Part shown: piece by piece, positions 43,780-54,972 of the stretch
How positions within the stretch are numbered: the first letter of the stretch is position 1
Layout: each line of letters opens with the position of its first letter
Origin: Dysidea avara
Taxonomy: Eukaryota > Porifera > Demospongiae > Dictyoceratida > Dysideidae
Assembly (NCBI RefSeq): GCF_963678975.1
Contig: NC_089275.1
Span: forward strand, 38,168,819-38,232,818
DNA: 64,000 bases
Direction: 5' to 3'
Translations under genes and position numbers: made by a program
The notes under the pieces: generated by a model
Seen by the model: the letters and a program-made list of their open reading frames with translations, nothing else
Told to the model about the DNA's origin: nothing
Database searches by the model: none

Positions 43780-45138
43780 CTACGTATGTCTGCTAACATG
43801 TGGGTAAGGTTCACTGGCCATGTCATATAACTCCGATAACAACTTCTCAAGGAATTGAACATCTATCCCTGCTTCTTTTAGTGGCTGAAGGTAGTGTCGC
43901 AAGCCTCTAATAAGCTGGAGAACTGATACTTCTCCTTTTGGAAAAATTAAACAAACAGCTTCTATTACATGGAGAGCTATTGTGATGAAAAAGTTTCTTT
44001 CCTTTAAATGTGTTTTATCATAAGCTACTTGCATGGAAGCTGCAGAGTAAAGCATTGCACACAAGACACCATCATTTAAGTGCTCACTGAACAGGTGTAC
44101 CTTAATATTCAACATTAGGTTTTGTAGTATAAATAGCACTGTCTGTGATTTAAGCCATCTGTCAATTTCTGGATGTGGTAAAGGCTTAGAACCATGGTTA
44201 TAAAGACTCCACAGTAGCCCATGCCTATTGGAATCTGTCACATCTGTTTTAGAGACATTGACCATATGCAGTGTTGGATTCATTTTACCAAATTGCAGTC
44301 TGTGTTTCTTTTGGTTGTATGTTACAATCAGTGTTGAGAAGCTAAAACAATAGTCTTTAATTTCTTCCATTGCTTGTTGGATAGCAAACTGTCCCTTACA
44401 GTTATGCTGTGCTAGATAATGTAGCAAGAAGAAGGTAAAAATTGAATGACCTAATGCATCAATTGACATGCACCTTTCTCTAGGTGCACAACCACACATT
44501 ACAAACACATCTGATGTTGCTTGAAAATTACTGGGGGATGATGTTAAACTGATGCCGAGATCTCCTGCATAGCAGCAGTCAAAAATGAATAATGAATAAC
44601 TAGCTTGGCATTGTGCTTCATGTAGCCATTTCACTAGATCATTTCCAGAAATACCCGAATTAGGTTTGTTGGTTCCAACAAAATCTGACGGAGCTAAAAC
44701 ACATTTTCTATCAATTGAATATCCATGACCAGCAAAATAAAATATAAAAATGCTGTTTTGTTCAGCTTTTCTGGCGACTTCCATGAACAAGCTACAGATA
44801 CCAGCTCTGCTGCACTGGTCTGGTTGAGCAGATGGGGTGCATACCTTAACACGTTCTTCACTCAATCCCAAGTTAGTGACAAATGCCTTTCCCATATCTT
44901 CAGCATCCTTAGTAACAATACTCCCGAGTGATTTATCCTCATAAAACTTATTAAACTGTTTATCTATTCCAATGCAGAGAGCAACGCCTTTGTTGTGGTC
45001 GAACTTCAGCACATCGTGTGGTGAGGAGATCATTGCGTATTGCTCTGAGTAATCCGGCTCGTCGATAGACGAAGATGATGAATGATCCGGTGAACTCTTA
45101 CATGGGTCTACCCAAACCTTACTCCAAAGTAGTTCCAT
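43780..45138 (-). CDS. Caspase-fold (C14) peptidase, metacaspase/orthocaspase-like, paralogue 1
   Basis: An intronless frame of 452 codons. Residues 1-30 start MELLWSKVWVDP and end in a Ser-rich linker. Residues about 48-270 form a C14 p20-like domain: KGVALCIGID (strand 1), FIFYFAGHGY with catalytic His about 138, and FDCCYAGDLG with catalytic Cys about 189. FVMCGCA and GHSIFTFFLLHYL follow. The DCCYAG form matches metacaspases and bacterial orthocaspases rather than the QACxG of animal caspases; such enzymes usually cleave after Arg/Lys (family knowledge). The C-terminal 150 residues (EHLNDGVLCAMLYSAAS, LQLIRGLRHY) are conserved in paralogue 2 but unknown to me. No death-fold prodomain or membrane segment is seen. 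The ATG is the first in frame and matches paralogue 2. Confidence 0.85.
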   Translation of the reverse strand: MELLWSKVWVDPCKSSPDHSSSSSIDEPDYSEQYAMISSPHDVLKFDHNKGVALCIGIDKQFNKFYEDKSLGSIVTKDAEDMGKAFVTNLGLSEERVKVCTPSAQPDQCSRAGICSLFMEVARKAEQNSIFIFYFAGHGYSIDRKCVLAPSDFVGTNKPNSGISGNDLVKWLHEAQCQASYSLFIFDCCYAGDLGISLTSSPSNFQATSDVFVMCGCAPRERCMSIDALGHSIFTFFLLHYLAQHNCKGQFAIQQAMEEIKDYCFSFSTLIVTYNQKKHRLQFGKMNPTLHMVNVSKTDVTDSNRHGLLWSLYNHGSKPLPHPEIDRWLKSQTVLFILQNLMLNIKVHLFSEHLNDGVLCAMLYSAASMQVAYDKTHLKERNFFITIALHVIEAVCLIFPKGEVSVLQLIRGLRHYLQPLKEAGIDVQFLEKLLSELYDMASEPYPHVSRHT

Positions 45139-45358
45139 CCGTTCTTGCGACGTTTTTTAGTTACGTTATGAATTCATCGGCGACACAGGAATGTGCGTCA
45201 GTTAATTGGGGCGTGGCCATCGCGCACGTCTAGTCTCCGCGCAGACGCATCATGACCGTTGCCTCAGTAACCACTTGTGCATAGTGATCGTTCAGGTTGA
45301 TAAGTACTTATCTAAAGTGAGGAAGTTAGTTACAAATTAAAGAAGGAGGGACCGAGGG
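45139..45358. other. 5' flank of caspase-like paralogue 1
   Basis: CpG-richer than its surroundings (around CATCGCGCACGTCTAGTCTC), consistent with a promoter. No specific element can be called. Confidence 0.35.
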
Positions 45359-45369
45359 AGGTCCAAAGT

Positions 45370-45489
45370 AGTCTCGCGTGGCCAGACCACTATTTTCTTC
45401 GGGGTGGCGCTTATCGATTAGAGAGCGCTTATAATCTCTAATCGATAAGCGCCACCCCGAAGAAAATAGTGGTCTGGCCACGCGAGACT
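45370..45489. mobile_element. Perfect 55 bp inverted repeat with 11-base target duplication (MULE-like foldback)
   Basis: The arms 45370-45424 and 45435-45489 are exact reverse complements around the 10-base spacer GCGCTTATAA. The ends are AGTCTCGCGTGGCCAGACC and its complement. AGGTCCAAAGT is duplicated on both sides (45359-45369, 45490-45500). Long arms with a 9-11 base duplication fit Mutator-like elements (family knowledge). The lack of any arm mismatch implies recent insertion or gene conversion. It lies 232 bases upstream of the caspase-like start codon. A diverged relative may be at about 58130-58205. Confidence 0.9.
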
Positions 45490-45500
45490 AGGTCCAAAGT

Positions 45501-46358
45501 CTGATTGACGAGTGGAAAAAGGGAATTATAAGGCCAAAATAAACCCATCATGAACAAGATGATGTTTAAAAACACACAATTATAAATGGCAACGTACCTT
45601 GGAAATATGTGACTATACATGCGCAAAATATGTAGTGTACGGAAATACAAAAATAGATAGCTAACCTACAAAACTAACACACACATAAACCACAAGGAAG
45701 AACACAACAAAAATTAAATCCCCACCCACATCACATTTCACTCACCCCATTGCCTCAGATTTGATTATTGCAATCATGTGAGATGGTTTTGATGTAAAGA
45801 CTGACTAGCTATCGCTTACAGTATAGAAAACATCCTTTGCTGCTATATGTGAGGTAAAATCTGAATAATAACATGCTTGGAGCCGCAACAGGTACGTAGC
45901 CAGCCTATACTACTGTAGTGATTTGGTATTTAATAATAATCAATTCCTTCATGGGTTAAGACCGCTTCGTAGGCGTTTCTTACTAGGCCATTCGCGAATA
46001 AGGCTATCCTGAGCGTCGCAAGTGTGAAACGGTGCTAACGATTCTTGCGCTTTTACGGCTTCCTGTACGTCACAAACCACAACATCTTGTCGTTACGTCA
46101 TAACTTCACGATGCGCCTTTCTACAGGGGTATATGAGAGTAGGATACTCTCCTTAGTATATATATTATGAACTCTTGCTTCTACTAATAGCTACTACTGT
46201 TCGGTTTCTAGAAATATCATTGGCAAAATCTAACTGTTCTAGATTAGATCTAGTTGGGTAGACAGAAGAAAATGCGGTCAACAATAGTGGGCTGCATTCC
46301 ACATGCAAAATGCACTATATAACAACTTCCCCGCTTACATGGGTCAACAATAAGGTAC
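45501..46358. other. Gene-free stretch with a GC-rich patch
   Basis: About 45960-46140 is much richer in GC and CpG than its neighbours (CGCTTCGTAGGCGTTTC, CTTGCGCTTTTACGGC). It has no clear domain or RNA fold. It may be part of an unrecognised repeat. The rest is AT-rich. Confidence 0.4.
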
Positions 46359-46645
46359 CAGTGGCGGATACAGGGGAGTTGCAATGGTTTCAGCTGAAAC
46401 CCCCTCTGAAAATAACGTGTGCCCCAAATTTATTGACGAGTCGTCGTGTCAGTGATAAAATCGTCACATGCATTATAGAAAGATCCTCTACTGGCAAAAA
46501 TCTTCATACTTTAGCCTTTGAAATCACAATTATAACATTGTACAGCAGGTTGCGACCTTTTTTTTTTTTTGGTCTTCGACTTACACCTAGGCTGAAGTTC
46601 AGTGGAATCTGAAACCCCCTCTGAAAATTTCTAGATCCGCCACTG
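46359..46645. mobile_element. MITE, CAGTGGCGGATCC family, copy 3
   Basis: 287 bp, CAGTGGCGGATACAGGGG to TCTAGATCCGCCACTG, flanked by GGTAC (46354-46358, 46646-46650). Its interior holds GCAGGTTGCGACC, a T-run and TGGTCTTCGACTTACACC, the same inner module as the 8-base-duplication element at 32524-32876. Confidence 0.85.
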
Positions 46646-46969
46646 GGTACTGTAAGATTGTATACACCATTGTACCTACGCACTCATACATATCTGACTG
46701 TAGCTATAACCTTACAGCAAGGCCTTGACAAACTTCCTGAATGTGCATGGCTAATGGTAGTAATGGAATTTATTATAACCTGACTTAAGAAATGTGAAGA
46801 CCTAAGAATTACTAAAGGGGATCGGAAGTTCTCTATCATTTATCTCCTGGAGTTTTTATTATCGACCTCGAAGAAGCTATTCTTATCAGTTCTTGGGCAT
46901 TGATGGAGCTGGTTATGGTACAAACACCATTAACTTGGGTTTTCAAATTCCTTACTACAGATTCTAGAC

Positions 46970-46970
<1 letters not shown>

Positions 46971-47006
<36 letters not shown>
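46971..47006. repeat. (TA)n microsatellite
   Basis: Pure TA run of about 36 bases. Confidence 0.95.
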
Positions 47007-47007
<1 letters not shown>

Positions 47008-47031
47008 CATATGCCGAATCCAAGATATAGA

Positions 47032-47215
47032 TTATTATTATTATTAGCACTTTACAGTGACCAGCACTGAAGGTCTGACAGCAACATGTGCTGCAGCCTT
47101 AGGATTACCCAACCTAATTTCAGGGACTTAGACCTAATGACTTGACTTACTGACTGACTGAAAAGGTGTAACAGAAAAGGGACCAAAGTAAGGAAAAAAA
47201 TTCTGGTCAATGGTG
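47032..47215 (-). repeat. SINE-like repeat, copy 1
   Basis: On the minus strand it ends CCTTCAGTGCTGGTCACTG, TAAAGTGCTAATAATAAT with a microsatellite tail, preceded by GGTAATCCTAAGGCTGCAGC. Copies with the same 3' end are at 57431-57617 and 60285-60412. A conserved 3' end with an AATAAT tail is typical of SINEs that borrow a LINE tail (inference). Confidence 0.7.
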
Positions 47216-49118
47216 ACTCATGAAAATGAGATAGTGGTGCGAGTACAATTCCTTGGGCCAGGTACACCAAGGAGACCGTGTCATGAATAACTGTTTTTAC
47301 TGTCTGATTCTACCTATTGGGATCTGCAAGTAAAAAGGATTTGATTCACAATAAGATAGTTCTGCCAATACCATAATATGATAATGTCAAAGCTTGATTT
47401 AGAGCCAGGAGTGCACAACCTATTCAAACAGAAGTATGTAACAATGACCTTTCACGTGCATTTAGAAATGTCATATACTCTACCATTCAGTCTAATTGTA
47501 CAAAGCATCTAGTCACGGCCAAAAAGGCTTATTGTATATAGTTGTGGTGATGGGTCTACGCAGTTTTAAAAGTCAGCTAGCAACCTGCACTATCTTTCAC
47601 CCATCAGGTGAATGTGCCTGGAGTGATATATATATCACTCTAATACTGTGACTGTGTCAGGTTTTGCTAATTTATATACCTTTAGCCCTCTGGCCTGCGG
47701 CGGTTGTACTTCCTGTGTATATATCAGCAAAATCCCTTGCAACCATGGTATAATTATTACATATATAATAATAATATTATTGTATACACTTGGTATACGC
47801 TCCTTGACGTGCACACACAGATTTTCTTTTTGTGTGATCTGACTGTGGTTGTATCAGACCGTGGATTAGTTTACTGTTGTCTCATTAAATTTTGTAATGA
47901 TGGTTCTCTTCTTTGTAGTAGTGACAGATCAGTTGTCAATACAACAATAAGTATAGCTAGTTACTATGACTGAGCTAAATCTAAAGGGGTGGTGGTGGGG
48001 GAGAGGGGGGTTGTTGAAATCCCTGCGACTGGTTATAGTCAAATCAGTTTTAACAAATAAATTTCTATAATCACACAGTTTTGAATTGGCATCAACATAA
48101 TTGATTTGCATGCATACAGGTATATGGTAATTGGGGTACAGCACTGAAGGTCCGCTAGCTTTGGGTTAGCAGCCATTAAAAGAAAAAAAATTACTTGCAA
48201 CACTTAAATTACTTACTTGAAAATACATTAAAGAGGGTCGGGGAGTATTGGAGCATCTACATGCAAGAGTTGTCATGTCTCAACGTAAAAATCTGTCCTT
48301 AATTATGTAGCTATTCTTATTAGTCTTGATAGATAGATAATGTTGAGGATAATAGTTGCCTGTACAATGCTAGCATAATAGGTAGAACAATTATAGCCAG
48401 AGTATATTGATTGTTGTCTATGAATTTCTTTTTCTGTGGTTACTTATATACATGGTTGAGAATCATGAATGAAATAAAGTTACATGTACAGCCAGCTGTC
48501 AACATCACACATAGTTACCAAATACAGCTACTAGTGATGTAGTAAGAATATGTGTTTACGATTCTGTATTTACAGAGATGCACTGTCCATTTTACATGCT
48601 TTGCACTTAATCCTACATTCATGATTGCATGGTTGTATAAAAATTCCATACTTTCTCATAGTGTTATACTCAAGTGTTCATTACATTACATATATCTACA
48701 TCACTACGTGTATTTGTAATAATTGTAAAGATTTTCTGTGACCTATGGTATACCCTGTATAGAAGTGTACAGAAAGTATGCTTATGCAGCAACCTTTGAG
48801 ATATATAAAATGAAAATTCTATCTGCAGTTGTATGTACAAAATGTCCCATGCCCACCTAACCACTAAATGAAGTATTTTGACTGCTCTATTAATGCTCAT
48901 AAGATTTCTTCTTTGTCTGTACATAATAAAAAATTGCAAATGCTGCAATGTCATATGTGATCAGTGTATGGGGCTGAAAATTTATCATACTGTTTCTCAT
49001 TTTTAATGTTATGTGAACCAGGTAGCTAAATCAGCCGACAACTCTATTTCTGCAGCAAAATTTGTAAGACCATTGAATGCCACAAGGCATACTGTACTGG
49101 AGACTCACCTCTACTTTG
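47216..49118. other. Gene-free stretch
   Basis: No supportable exon. A fragment similar to the SINE tail (ACAGCACTGAAGGTCCG) is near 48138. A partial motif copy (TTTTGACTGCTCTATTAATG) is near 48876. Confidence 0.4.
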
Positions 49119-49298
49119 TTTCTTAATGCATACACATGAACAACATACATATAATCAACTGTAAACATAAAAAATGTAATCAAAAGCAGCATAGTGTTTC
49201 TGTGTGCAATTGCTCTAGCTGTTATGTGCTTCAAGTCACTGTGGCACATACTACTGCAAAGGTTCCCAAATTGGTGCTTTACAAAGTTGCAATGGTTT
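49119..49298 (-). CDS. Candidate internal exon, duplicated at 61457-61644
   Basis: Bounded by CTATCTTTTACAG|AAACC and GTAGAG|GTGAGT, both good sites. Only one frame is open through the 180 bases: NHCNFVKHQFGNLCSSMCHS, DLKHITARAIAHRNTM, a hydrophobic LLLITFFMF and YVVHVYALRNKVE. The copy at 61457-61644 keeps the acceptor, the frame and most residues, and two indels (+2 and -2) there cancel. That hints at coding constraint. No domain is recognised and no partner exons were found. Confidence 0.4.
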
Positions 49299-49446
49299 CT
49301 GTAAAAGATAGAATGCCATTTTAAGAAGATGAATGCACAGTAAAGTATTGAACAACTTGTATTGAAAACACAAAGCATTAAAGATGTCTTAATATGACAA
49401 ATGGCATTATAACTGTTACATCACTCATAGTAAAAACGATATTGCC

Positions 49447-49732
49447 AATAGACGATATGCACACTTTATTACTCGAACGAAAAATGATCAATTAAGCATA
49501 GACGGTGCAAAACAAAGGCCATCTTGTTTGCCATACACTTCTTTCCGTGCAAAAGAAGTGTATGGCAAGCGAGATGGCCTGTCCTCAGCTCGAGTGGTGA
49601 GTTATTGTTCAAGCCGCATTTTCTTCCCATACTTTTGTATGGGACTTCCGCTTTTAAGTTACCGTTAAGTTTTGCGCCGTCTACGCTTAATTGATCATTT
49701 TTCGTAGTAATAAAGTGTGCATATCGTCTATT
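49447..49732. mobile_element. MITE (AATAGACGATATGCACAC ends)
   Basis: 286 bp with inverted ends of about 65 bp, AATAGACGATATGCACAC to GTGTGCATATCGTCTATT. An inner inverted pair surrounds AGAAGTGTATGGCAA near 49540. CATACTTTTGTATGGGACT is shared with 23117-23487. No clear target duplication. Confidence 0.8.
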
Positions 49733-50879
49733 AGGGATCTGCAATACATATCGATACACCAAATAAGTATCACAATACGATACTGTACTTAGAAAATATC
49801 GATATATCAAAGTTTTCTAGCAGAACAGTCAGTGATTGCTATATTACTGTAACAGTGATCTAGATACTAGCCTCTCTATTTACCTTTGCTACAAAATGGA
49901 ATGTTACGAGAAGCCATACAAATATGCGTGTATAAGTGCTGCTGTAATGGCTAAAATATTCTTACCAGCAAACACAGTAGCTGTTACTAAAAACAGTAGC
50001 TTTTACACTTTAAGTATAAAGAACTGCACCATTGAGCAGTAAACAAATCTGCTGTATATACTAGCCATCTTGACGACTCATCAAAATGCGGAGTAATCCA
50101 GACAAGCCTTTGTGGGAGCATGTGTTAAAATGTTTGTGGTAGCTAATTGTTTGGATGGTGTAATAGAGGCAGGTACCCAGGTAGAGATGTGCTTTTTAAT
50201 AGCAACTCTGTTTCCCATACTAAAAATCATATCAGAACACACTAGCTATATTTGTCACATCAGTATAATACTGTAGTTTATCAGCATTCACTGAATAAAG
50301 AAATTTGTATACACAGTGAATGTAGAATCAGTGTCAGCTCTTTAAGGTACAGATAAATTGGCTATTGTTAGCTAATATGCCAGTTATAACTAGCCATGAC
50401 CACTTCATTATAGTATCGTGATACAGTATCATATCGAACAGTTTATTGATGATGATACGTGATACACAAAATGCACTGCATCGCAGAACACTATTGCCAA
50501 TATTGAATGTCTTATTAAATTAGAATCCGATTCAGTACAGGAGTCTATCCTGGTAAGGGTCAGAGTCCATGGTCCAGCCAGCAATGCCAGACCCCTTTTC
50601 CAGTTACTTGAATTTGTAAAAAGATCAAGATATTCTAATAAAGCAGTCATTGTGATATACTCTAATAGAACAGTCATTGCATTACTCTAATACAGCATTA
50701 AAGTACAGAATATAACCACTAGCTGTTCTATTTGGTCTAAGCCATTATACATCTATGTTAATTGTCTTCAAATTACTTTTAAAAAGTTTCAGTGAGACAT
50801 CTGCATGACTTGCATTGCCTTTTGGCTAATTGATCATGCATGATTGCATGTCAAGCAATAGCAATTACAAACAAAATAG
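49733..50879. other. Gene-free stretch with motif copies
   Basis: GATCTGCAATACATATCGAT (49735) and ATCGTGATACAGTATCATAT (50414-50434) may be ends of an ATCGATA-rich element. Three motif copies (ATATTCTAATAAAGCAGTC and relatives) lie at about 50629-50692. TTCAGTACAGGAGTCTATCC at about 50530 matches 62467-62486, part of the tandem duplication. Confidence 0.45.
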
Positions 50880-51310
50880 TTTCCGTATCTCAAAGAACTA
50901 AATTTCCACTTTCAGAATTTGCAAATTTTCTCTGTATTAATGAGCAGAACATAGTTGAAAATAAAGTAAAAAGTAATAAATAAAAAAAATTCCCTTGTGT
51001 CAATTCTGTATCATTAAACAAGCACGAATTACTTGCGTTTGTTTAATTTGAGATAAAATGTAGCTTAGCCCGTTAATGGCCATAGTCGCCATAATTATGG
51101 TGGCGGCATGGCCTTATACCTTAAAAATCACAAAAGGAGTAAAACCTAGCCTTGCTACAAACTGTTTTGTGCTTTTCATAGTAAATGCACTAGTGCTAAA
51201 ATGGACATGCTCCATAGGGGTTCCGTTTCTGGGATAACTGGATCCTAGTGTGCAAATATTATATAAACATGGATAAGTGTTTGCTGTTAAAATAGGTGAG
51301 TTAAATTGTT
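50880..51310. repeat. Segmental duplication block, copy 1
   Basis: TTCTCTGTATTAATGAGCAG, GTTTAATTTGAGATAAAATG, GCGGCATGGCCTTATACC and GGGATAACTGGATCCT occur here and, in the same order, at 62560-62715 and 63337-63460, where a TGTGACC-type element (about 62718-63344) splits the block. Non-coding as far as I can see. Confidence 0.65.
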
Positions 51311-52120
51311 ATTTGAGTTGAAATCCATTGTATTACAAAGAAGACACTATTATTGATGGGGACACGTTGAGACAACCGTCGACTATTTTATCCCAGAAAT
51401 GGCATGGTTCACATGAGTACATATATGCAGGAGTGGCTCAAGGGGGGTTTCTCAGGTTTCCGGAAACTGGTCATGGATTTGCAAAGGCAAAAGATATTCA
51501 GATCGAGATACTCTAATAGAGCAGTCAATCACTCTAATATAAAACAGTCACAGTATTCAGAGAAGCAGTGTAGCTATAAAACGGATTTTCATGCACTTTA
51601 TCAGTGATATTAATATATAGTTAGTGGAGGGCAGTCATTCTCAGCAAGTGATTACTTTTTTTTTGGTCTTCACCAAAAGTTTAGCTATGCTCCTGATCAG
51701 AAACCAGTCACAAAAAATCTTGGAGCGGCCTATGATATGTGTGAGTGAAACACCAGAAATGGGACAAATCATGAAGAAATCAGCTATGAAATGGATTGTA
51801 CCATAAGTAAGCCACATATAATAGCTCTATGGAGTGTAAAGCATCTTTGTAAACATTTAGTTGGGATTCTGTTGTTTGTTCTGGGTGATTTGTACTAAAG
51901 TTTAGACTTAGCCATGTAATAAGTTTGTATTTTGAAAACAAAAACAACACAGTCATGCTCCTTATTTCGTAGTGAGTATTTAAAGGTATAGTTACTACAG
52001 TGAGTAATTCTGTGTAGACATTTTGCTCAGCTAGTTTGCTAGTCACACAATTTCTTTACTGTTGATGTAGTTTACTGTTACACAAAGGGAAACAAATATG
52101 TGTACGGATCACTAGAAATA
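51311..52120. other. Gene-free stretch with MITE remains
   Basis: CAGATCGAGATACTCTAATA at 51500-51519, a second copy just after, and GATTACTTTTTTTTTGGTCTTCACC near 51648 match the inner modules of the CAGTGGCGGATCC MITEs. The clear termini are missing. Confidence 0.5.
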
Positions 52121-53281
52121 TGTGACCAGATCTGCAAAAACCCGACACAATCACATGAGCCCAAATTTACAGTATAAAGCATTTGAATACAATGAGTGAA
52201 TTACTAAAAAATCCGTAAGTTTTTTAAACGCTTTTTTCGTAGTGAAGAAAGAATGTAGCAACAACGACCTGGATATCATCTTATTTGTCTACTCTTAAAA
52301 ATCTTTGTTTCATTGCAGCAGACCCAAGGATATGCAAATAGTTATGGGTGTTTGCTTATGCGTCACGTCAAAACAATACTACGTGATCAATTTTTCTGTA
52401 CTAATTTTGCCTTTGTATGTAGTGAAGAAAGATGATACTAGGACATACTTACCCAGTAATCCATTCTCCTATTCATGGTACAAATTTCAACTTTGTATAT
52501 CATTCTACTGTAAGTTACAACCGCTTTTAGTAAGCACCTGTAATTTATTTTCCTTATATTTGCTGTACTAATCAATTTTTCTGCTTTTGCTACTTTACAG
52601 GGCTGTAACTCACAAAGTTATTGGCATATTATGAGGTTGAAACTAGGGCTCAAACGAATAGCCGATTATTCGTATTAATATTCGTTGGCATAGTATTCGA
52701 ATAATAAAATTAACCCCCGAATATTCGCACATGATCGTTATACAAAGGCACGTGATTAGCTGTAAGCAATTAAAGAAGCGGAGACTATGCTATTGAATGG
52801 AAAGAATGGTGGTGAAGAAGCGAACAGTAGAAATAGCATTAGGCAGCCACTAATTGGTGAAGATGTACTAATGCGCCGTAAGCACAAGACTTCATATGGA
52901 TTCATGGTTTACTCCAGATACTTCTACTTTGTTATAAACACTTTCCATCACAATATCGCTGCGGTAATCCTTTCAGAAAGGGCACTATGCTACCCTTTTC
53001 TTCTCAGTAAGTTATTCATACGAAGCCACAAACTTGTTTGTGGTTCTTTATAGGTTTCTTGGTAGTGGCCACCTTAATTACTGGATTGCATTCATAGCAA
53101 TGAAACCTTACACCAAATATTCGAGTATTCGGACAATAGTTGAGTAAATTATTGAATACAGAAAGCTACTATTCGTTTGAGCCTTAGTTGAAACTTTTCC
53201 AGAGCATACATGTACGTAGCTAAGTAGATTAAAATATTTAATAAACAGGAAAATGCACGATTATTTTGTAGATCTGGTCAT
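52121..53281. mobile_element. TGTGACCAGATCTGC element with a nested hAT-like MITE
   Basis: The left end TGTGACCAGATCTGCAAAA and the right end TTTTGTAGATCTGGTCATA are inverted copies. About half of the interval is the insertion at 52644-53186. The left interior shares GTAAGCACCTGTAATTTA with about 32400. No transposase frame. Confidence 0.6.
52644..53186. mobile_element. hAT-like non-autonomous element (TAGGGCTCAAACGAATAG)
   Basis: 543 bp, TAGGGCTCAAACGAATAG to CTATTCGTTTGAGCCTTA, with the 8-base duplication GTTGAAAC exactly flanking it (52636-52643, 53187-53194). Eight-base duplications are typical of hAT. Subterminal ATTCGAATA / ATTCGAGTATTCGG repeats fit transposase-binding clusters. The 88-codon frame inside (52787-53053) has no recognised domain. 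Confidence 0.85.
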
Positions 53282-53284
53282 ATA

Positions 53285-53526
53285 TGTGACCGAATTTTGG
53301 AAAATCACCCATATGGGTGTGCATGAAATAATTAGAATTTTCATGTTTAGTGGGTTGCTAATCTGAGCAGGACACAGTTTTGAAAATATTTCAAGAATTT
53401 TAAGGTATTGAGAATGGCTTAAAACCATCAACAAGTAGATTTACACTATAAAGTTTGTGATTTGAGCATTAAATATTTTAGGTGTCAAATGCACCCATAT
53501 GGGTAATTGTCCTAAATTCGGTCACA
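53285..53526. mobile_element. MITE with CCCATATGGGTG subterminal motif, copy 2
   Basis: 242 bp, TGTGACCGAATTTTGG to TAAATTCGGTCACA, with CACCCATATGGGTG just inside both ends. Homologous to 11096-11336. It directly abuts the right end of the element at 52121-53281. Confidence 0.8.
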
Positions 53527-53529
53527 CAT

Positions 53530-54024
53530 GTAAAAAGCTCATTTTATTTAATCTTCAAGCCATCATTGGGGTGAGCTGGAGTGAGCTTTATACTCGCTGT
53601 AGTGATGGTACAAGTGTCCTGCTTCCAAACGTATACAAACTGCGATACGAACATCAAGTCCCCATAATGAACATGGAAAGCCCCACACTCTCAGTAATTA
53701 ATATGGCTGTGGTATGAGTGTCGCCTTTTTTTTGTAACATGGAAGGGCTTGCTTCGCCTGGCTCCATACAAGCAAGGTGTTTGTAGTTCTGCATAAAAGA
53801 AGACTGTTGATGGGTGCTAGCTAAATGTGTTTTACAACACAACTTACCAGCAAAGCTGCTAATTTAATCAAAAGACTGTGTGTTGTTTATCATACAAAAG
53901 TAGACACTATACAGCCAGCTAAATAGATACAGTAGCCATACAGCTACGTGTGACTATGACACAATTCTATTCATATATAGGTGTCCTTTAGATAGATGAT
54001 AACAGTACAAGTACACAAAAAATT
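53530..54024. other. Gene-free stretch
   Basis: No supportable exon. The inverted pair GGAAGCCCC.../GGAAGGGCTTGC near 53680-53755 is weak. Confidence 0.35.
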
Positions 54025-54972
54025 GGAATTTTCAACTAGAGTAGGGACCATAGCACATCGATAAAAAGTACTGAAACAAGTTGGAGTAGTCCATCATATT
54101 AAATCACAGTAAAACAATAAGAAGTGTTATATCCCTACTGTGCTCCAAGATACCATAATGGAAACACACAGTAGAGATATAACACTTCTTATTGTTATTA
54201 CTGTGATTTAATATCATGCACTACTCCAGCTTGTTTCAGTACTTTTTATCAAAGTGCTATGGTTCCTATTCTAGTTGAAAATTCTAAAGTTTTTTTTGTG
54301 TACTTGTTTGTTAACTTTTTTTGTAGATAATTATTATGACTAAACCAACGCATACTGCATCTGAAATGGTGCCGTGTGCCCCAATTATATCAATTATCAT
54401 CTGAAAAGTAGAGTATCTATATGTTCAACCTGTTACACAACATTTCAAATCAAGAACTGTTTGAAAAACACCTCAGTAGTCAAAATAGCCACTATGAAAA
54501 ATTTAGATGATTTCCGTTATGAAGGGTAGCCATCATGTGCTACCGCCAAATTGACACTTTTCGCTGTAAGCAAAGATGAATGGGACACAAAGGAGGACAC
54601 TGGTAAGTTCATGAAGAATGCATTGTACATACTGTGGTATGCCAAAAGGCACATCTCAGGCCGAAGTGACGTCAAACAGTGAAAAAATCAAGCCCGTAGC
54701 CTTAGCTTTTACTGAGTTATGCTTGTCTGAAGGCATCAGTTACTCAGTCAGTTAGTCAGTAGAAAATTCCATTAAATAATTTTTTAAAATTCTGTAGCAA
54801 CTTGTTGAAAGCATTCCGGGTTGGTCTGAAAGCTTGTTTGGGCTTAGTTTTATCTAACCAATACTGCATCACCGTTGTCAAGGAAAATTGAGGCTGGTTT
54901 TTGGGTGATATTATTTCGTGGGCCATGCCTACTACTTTGTGGTCCCTACTATACAGTACTATCGCACTGTAT
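54025..54972 (+). repeat. Composite dispersed repeat, copy 3
   Basis: The foldback at 54025-54284 is followed by the same middle and far end as 35603-36765. It lies at the 3' end of the second caspase-like gene, and that gene's open frame runs about 20 bases into it before stopping. Confidence 0.7.
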
